DNA of 64,000 nt. It comes from an uncultured Erythrobacter sp. (GTDB lineage: Bacteria; Pseudomonadota; Alphaproteobacteria; Sphingomonadales; Sphingomonadaceae). The translations under genes and the position numbers were made by a program. Positions 62,492-64,000 of this stretch are shown piece after piece; the stretch's first letter is position 1, and every line of letters begins with the position of its first letter. The notes beneath the pieces were generated by a model. That model saw nothing but the letters and a program-made list of their open reading frames with translations. It searched no databases and was not told the DNA's origin. The stretch lies in the NCBI GenBank assembly GCA_937969505.1, contig CALBWA010000002.1, positions 1 to 64,000 on the forward strand, given 5' to 3'.

Positions 62492-63451
62492 ATGACAGGC
62501 CGATCATCCCCTTTCGCGCTGGCCGAGCATCAGCCGCTGCGCGCAGGAAAGTTCACTGACCCGGTGAAGACGCAGAAGGGCGAGCAACGCGCCCATGTTG
62601 CGCTGGAGGGTCTGGAAACTTTGTGGTTCAACACCGGCACCCTGTGCAATCTAGCCTGCGCGTCATGCTACATCGAAAGCTCTCCACGCAATGATGCGCT
62701 GGTATACATCAGCCTGGCTGAAGTGCGCGCGTTCCTCGACGAGATAGCAAGAGACAAATTGCCGACGCAGGAAATCGCCTTCACCGGGGGCGAGCCCTTC
62801 ATGAACCCGGAAATGATCGCGATCATCCAATTGTGCCTCGACCGTGGGTTTCGCGTGCTGGTGCTTTCCAACGCAATGCGTCCGATGCGCCGGTTCGAGC
62901 AGGAATTGCTGGCACTTGCCCCGCGCGAGCGGCTGACGATCCGTGTCAGTCTCGATCATTACACTCAAGCCGTGCATGAGGCCGAGCGCGGCCCCAGCTG
63001 GGACAAGGCGATCGATGGATTGCGCTGGCTGGCGCACAATCGCTTTACCATCGCAATTGCCGGACGGCATCTGGAAAGCGAAGACGATGCCGGTGCGCGG
63101 GCAGGATTTGCCGCGCTGTTCGAACAGCACGGATTGCCTGTGGATGCCCATGATCCAGCCCAGCTGGTGCTGTTTCCCGAAATGGATGAAAGCGCCGATG
63201 TGGCAGAGATCACCACCGAGTGTTGGAACATTCTGAACGTCGATCCGCGATCCATGATGTGCGCAAGCAGTCGCATGGTGGTCAAGCGCCGCGGCGAGGC
63301 ACAACCGCGGGTCGCCGCCTGCACTCTGTTACCCTATCAGGATGACTTCGACCTTGGTGCAACCCTGCACGAGGCAAGCAGCAATGTGGCGCTCAACCAC
63401 CCGCATTGCGCGCGGTTTTGCGTTCTTGGCGGGGCCAGTTGCACAGGCTGA
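62492..63451 (+). CDS. Radical SAM protein of the arsenosugar cluster
   Basis: A 319-aa radical SAM enzyme: the [4Fe-4S] cysteines are C52, C56 and C59 in CNLACASC, and the GGEPFMNPEM motif follows. Extra cysteines near the C-terminus (CARFCVLGGASC and others) suggest a second cluster. ArsS is the known radical SAM enzyme of arsenosugar clusters, but this sequence differs from the ArsS pattern I know, so I do not call it ArsS. Start at ATG 62492 is chosen; a TTG at 62417 is also in frame. Divergent from arsM; followed by the DUF547 gene. Confidence 0.85.
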   Translation: MTGRSSPFALAEHQPLRAGKFTDPVKTQKGEQRAHVALEGLETLWFNTGTLCNLACASCYIESSPRNDALVYISLAEVRAFLDEIARDKLPTQEIAFTGGEPFMNPEMIAIIQLCLDRGFRVLVLSNAMRPMRRFEQELLALAPRERLTIRVSLDHYTQAVHEAERGPSWDKAIDGLRWLAHNRFTIAIAGRHLESEDDAGARAGFAALFEQHGLPVDAHDPAQLVLFPEMDESADVAEITTECWNILNVDPRSMMCASSRMVVKRRGEAQPRVAACTLLPYQDDFDLGATLHEASSNVALNHPHCARFCVLGGASCTG

Positions 63452-63541
63452 CAAAAAATATTTTGCGCATTGTGTGACCAATGGGCGTGCTGCTGCGAAT
63501 GCAGATTGTACACGCCGCCCGTCAACTTCACTGGAGACATC

Positions 63542-64000
63542 ATGCAAACGCTTCATCACCACGCCCCGACATTGGGTAAAACACTCACCCGGATACTGTG
63601 GACCGGGGCCGCCGGTCTTGCGCTCGCCACAACCGCCTGTTCCGCTCCCGAAGCGCAATTGGCAGCTGAATGGGAGCAGTCGGGATCGCGGGCGGACGTG
63701 ATCAATCATGACGAGTGGGACGCCTTGCTCAGCGAAGTTGCGACCATGGGCGATGATGGCATCGTGCGCGTAGACTATGCCGCGATCGAAGGTGATCTGG
63801 CAGACCGGCTGGATGCTTATGTTGCCGCGTTGGAAGATGTCACGATCACCGAATATCCTCGCGACGAGCAATTCGCCTATTGGGTCAACCTCTACAATGC
63901 CGCCACGGTGCAGGTGATTGTCGAAAATTACCCGGTTGATTCGATAACCGATATCGGCGTGCTTGGCCTGGGACCCTGGAAAGACCAGTTCCTGACTGTG
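63542..64000 (+). CDS. DUF547 family lipoprotein (3' end cut by window edge)
   Basis: The first 153 residues of a DUF547 protein. It has an N-terminal hydrophobic signal ending in ATTACS, a possible lipobox, then the DUF547 core with FAYWVNLYNAATVQVIVENYPV and GPWKDQF. The ATG at 63542 has GGAG six bases upstream. DUF547 proteins often accompany arsenosugar genes; function unknown. Truncated by the right edge. Confidence 0.88.
   Translation, partial: MQTLHHHAPTLGKTLTRILWTGAAGLALATTACSAPEAQLAAEWEQSGSRADVINHDEWDALLSEVATMGDDGIVRVDYAAIEGDLADRLDAYVAALEDVTITEYPRDEQFAYWVNLYNAATVQVIVENYPVDSITDIGVLGLGPWKDQFLTV

Noticed and set aside
1..64000. CRISPR arrays, rRNA genes, insertion sequences, riboswitches
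   Set aside because: Read through for regular spaced repeats, rRNA cores, transposase motifs and known riboswitch cores; none recognised by eye, though a covariance-model search could still find a weak one.

Overview
The window is chromosomal DNA from a marine-type alphaproteobacterium. The best fit is Sphingomonadales, family Erythrobacteraceae (Erythrobacter/Altererythrobacter-like). This rests on protein similarity I recognise, the crtW-crtZ keto-carotenoid pair, a chromosomal minimal virB cluster, an alphaproteobacterial LexA box (GAAC-N7-GAAC), an F1-ATPase zeta-subunit gene (DUF1476) and arsenosugar-type genes. It is moderately GC-rich and very gene-dense, with many ATGA/TGATG stop-start overlaps. 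No rRNA, CRISPR array, integrase or insertion sequence was found. One tRNA is present: Arg, anticodon TCT.

Layout: (1) 1-8.1 kb: truB (cut by the window edge) and a sodium/solute symporter on the minus strand, divergent from a tight galA-glpD-galT-galK operon. The combination suggests uptake and breakdown of an alpha-galactoside that also yields glycerol, such as floridoside; this is inference. (2) 8.1-12.3 kb: M50 protease, GNAT acetyltransferase, tdk, an AbgT transporter and a YceI protein, with a long palindromic intergenic repeat at 9.95-10.02 kb. (3) 12.3-18.8 kb: the rimP-nusA-ylxR-infB-(thioesterase)-rbfA translation operon on the minus strand. truB, often next to rbfA, lies 11.5 kb away. 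(4) 19.0-24.1 kb: an SRAP gene, then pspF divergent from a sigma-54-driven psp operon. That operon starts with an unrecognised 50-aa membrane ORF, followed by pspA (with an odd N-terminal extension), pspB, pspC and five further small membrane-anchored coiled-coil genes that all carry the PspB signature. This expanded PspB family is the most novel-looking feature. (5) 24.2-33 kb: sufE, DUF454, YqaE/Pmp3, crtZ-crtW, a thioesterase, leuC-GFA-small membrane protein-leuD-quinone reductase, ATPase zeta subunit, BolA, grxD, NUDIX and tRNA-Arg. (6) 33-37.6 kb: a queuosine-precursor transporter and the ppk-ppx polyphosphate pair. (7) 37.8-46.4 kb: a type IV secretion cluster (VirB1-like transglycosylase, VirB2, B3, B4, B6, B9, B10, B11) lacking VirB5, B7, B8 and D4, preceded by an atypical response regulator. 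(8) 46.5-51 kb: aldo/keto reductase, SDR, acyl-CoA dehydrogenase and a flavin reductase fused to a nucleophile-less alpha/beta-hydrolase-like domain. (9) 51-56.1 kb: an SOS mutasome pair, imuB-dnaE2, with a perfect LexA box and no imuA. (10) 56.1-59.8 kb: kdgK-eda-SDR (uronate/KDG catabolism), followed by wreckage of an MFS transporter and a TonB receptor joined by several deletions. (11) 59.9-64 kb: an arsenosugar-type cluster (two TIGR04282/TIGR04283-type glycosyltransferases, arsM, a radical SAM protein and a DUF547 protein cut by the window end).

Functional themes are sugar and uronate catabolism from algal material, envelope stress (psp), polyphosphate, SOS mutagenesis, carotenoid ketolation and arsenic biotransformation. 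All family names come from reading the translated proteins; no database search was run.
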